NCBI GenBank assembly: GCA_041477005.1
Contig: JBGOUJ010000532.1
Location: 1-5,519 of the forward strand
Source of the DNA: JBGOUJ01 sp041477005
GTDB lineage: Bacteria > Acidobacteriota > Terriglobia > Bryobacterales > JACQDG01
Direction of reading: 5' to 3'
Length of the DNA stretch: 5,519 bases
In this document: positions 4,319 to 5,519 of the stretch, piece by piece
Layout: every line of letters starts with the position of its first letter
Position numbering within the stretch: position 1 is the stretch's first letter
The notes under the pieces: generated by a model
What the model saw: the letters and a program-made list of their open reading frames with translations, nothing else
Database searches by the model: none
What the model was told of the DNA's origin: nothing
Translations under genes and position numbers: made by a program

Positions 4319-5519
4319 TTATTGTCGGCATCGGCGGTCTGCTGCGTGACGCGGCGGCGGCGGTGCTGCGCGACGGCGAGCTGGTGGCGGCCGTCGAAGA
4401 GGAGAAGCTGCGCGGCGCACTTTGGGCGCGGCGGCCCGGGGCGTTGCCCCTCGAAGCCGTCCGAACCTGCTTGCAGCTCGCCGGCGCCGTCCCGGAGCAA
4501 GTGGACTGGGTGATGCTGGCCGGGCCGCTCGGCTCGGGCGCCGGCTCGCAGTTGCACCTCCAGGTGAAATCGCTGTTCCCGAACGGCCGCGTCCGGGTGG
4601 TCGACCACCACACGGCCCACGCGGCCAGCGCTTTCTTCCTGTCGCCCTTCGACCGCAGCACCGTGCTGACGCTGGACCGCACCGGCGATATGCGCTGCGG
4701 TGCGCTCTGGCAGGCCGAGGGAAACGCGCTGCAGCTCGAGGAAGAACTCTACGCACCCGACTCGCCGGCCGATTTCTACGGGCACGTCACCGCTCTGCTC
4801 GGCTTCCGCTCGCGGGCCGATGAGCACAAGGTGCAGTGGCTTTCCTCGGCCGGCCAGCCGGTCTACGCCGACTTGTTCCGGCAAGTGATGGGCGCCAATT
4901 CACACCGCTGGCCGAGCTTCGACCGCAGCTTTTTCGATACCGACCATCCCACCCACGGCGGCTTCAGCGAGAAGTTCTTCGGCCGGCTGGGCGTGGAAGG
5001 ACCGGAGGGAATCACCGGGCAAATGCGGCTCGATCTGGCGGCGAGCGTGCAGCGGGCGGTCGAGCAGGTTGTGCTCGAGCTGGCCGGCTCGGGGGAAAAC
5101 CTGTCCCTGGCCGGAGGCCTCGCTTTGAACGCCCTGCTGGTGGCGGCCCTCGAAAGCTCGGGCTGTTACAAGCACGTTTATGTGCAGCCGGCGGCGGGCA
5201 ACTCGGGAACAGCGCTGGGCGCGGCGCTCTACGGCTGGCACCATGTCCTGCGGCGGCAGGAGCGCGCGCCGGCGGGCAACCTGTGTTATGGGCCGGGATT
5301 CGATCGCGAGGAGATCAAGAAGGTCCTGGAGAACTGCAAGTTGCGCTTCCGTTACCTGTTGACGGAGGGCGAGTTGATCGAGACCGCGGTGCGCAAGCTC
5401 GGAGACCGGCAGATCGTGGCCTGGTTCCAGGGGCGCATGGAATTCGGCCCTCGCGCCCTCGGGAATCGCAGCATCCTGGCCTCGCCGCTCAACCCGTACT
5501 CGACCGAGAACCTGAACAG
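4315..5519 (+). CDS. NodU/CmcH-family O-carbamoyltransferase, C-terminus beyond window
   Basis: The frame is open from ATG 4315 to the right edge (401 complete codons); family members usually have about 550-620 residues, so some 150-200 are missing. The family transfers a carbamoyl group from carbamoyl phosphate, via carbamoyl-adenylate made with ATP, to a hydroxyl of a sugar or natural product. Seen: an N-terminal Kae1-like fold start (MIIVGIGG, 1-8) with DGELVAAVEEEK (20-31), the metal-ligand motif DHHTAHAASAF (97-107; His98 and His102), LTLDRTGD (118-125; Asp121), DFYGHVTALLGF (153-164), DEHKVQWLSSAG (169-180), AGGLALN (266-272), VQPAAGNSGTALGAAL (290-305), and the start of the YrdC-like C-terminal domain with FGPRALGNRS (377-386). 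Oddities: the usual HDAS motif reads RDAA (Arg11-Asp12), the last metal-ligand Asp appears as Asn296, and GKxMGLA is replaced by HKVQWLS. It has a good Shine-Dalgarno and overlaps the gltX stop (ATGA). The acceptor substrate is unknown. The family assignment is firm; the activity is inferred. Confidence 0.9.
   Translation, partial: MIIVGIGGLLRDAAAAVLRDGELVAAVEEEKLRGALWARRPGALPLEAVRTCLQLAGAVPEQVDWVMLAGPLGSGAGSQLHLQVKSLFPNGRVRVVDHHTAHAASAFFLSPFDRSTVLTLDRTGDMRCGALWQAEGNALQLEEELYAPDSPADFYGHVTALLGFRSRADEHKVQWLSSAGQPVYADLFRQVMGANSHRWPSFDRSFFDTDHPTHGGFSEKFFGRLGVEGPEGITGQMRLDLAASVQRAVEQVVLELAGSGENLSLAGGLALNALLVAALESSGCYKHVYVQPAAGNSGTALGAALYGWHHVLRRQERAPAGNLCYGPGFDREEIKKVLENCKLRFRYLLTEGELIETAVRKLGDRQIVAWFQGRMEFGPRALGNRSILASPLNPYSTENLN

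Noticed and set aside
4021..4884. Minus-strand open frame (287 codons) across the gltX and carbamoyltransferase junction
   Set aside because: It is antisense to two well-supported genes and shows no motif of its own.

Overview
The window is GC-rich chromosomal DNA from a bacterium. Four protein genes, a DinB-family protein with a twin-arginine-like leader, and short-period intergenic repeats (octamer and heptamer units) suggest a soil-type Acidobacteriota member such as the Solibacter/Bryobacter group. That placement is an impression from gene style and repeats and is unproven. No phage, plasmid, transposase, CRISPR, rRNA or tRNA signal was seen.

Layout. Positions 1-313 hold no supported gene. 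They contain an imperfect inverted pair of octamer repeats (134-204) and a short heptamer run (305-325) that runs into the 3' end of the first gene. A long-chain fatty-acid-CoA ligase of the FadD15 type lies on the minus strand (2062 down to 314). A 200-base divergent intergenic region follows, with a second heptamer repeat (2114-2148) and promoters facing both ways. On the plus strand come a small exported DinB-family protein (2263-2790), glutamate-tRNA ligase gltX (2888-4318), and a NodU/CmcH-family carbamoyltransferase that starts inside the gltX stop codon (4315) and runs off the right edge.

How the genes work together. gltX and the carbamoyltransferase overlap by four bases (ATGA) and are almost certainly co-transcribed and translationally coupled. 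No biochemical link between them is evident. The acyl-CoA ligase and the DinB protein are divergently transcribed and probably independent. Initiation signals fall into two classes. The DinB gene and the carbamoyltransferase have clear Shine-Dalgarno sequences. The ligase (GTG start) and gltX have a -10 box almost touching the start codon and no good Shine-Dalgarno, which predicts leaderless or near-leaderless mRNAs.

The most interesting item is the carbamoyltransferase. Its C-terminal YrdC-like signature is canonical, but its N-terminal Kae1-like half departs from the family at several positions normally tied to catalysis or metal binding: His to Arg in the HDAS-type motif, Asp to Asn at the last metal-ligand position, and a rewritten GKxMGLA-type motif. 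I see no convincing evidence for a wholly new multi-gene system here, although the carbamoyltransferase neighbourhood continues beyond the window.
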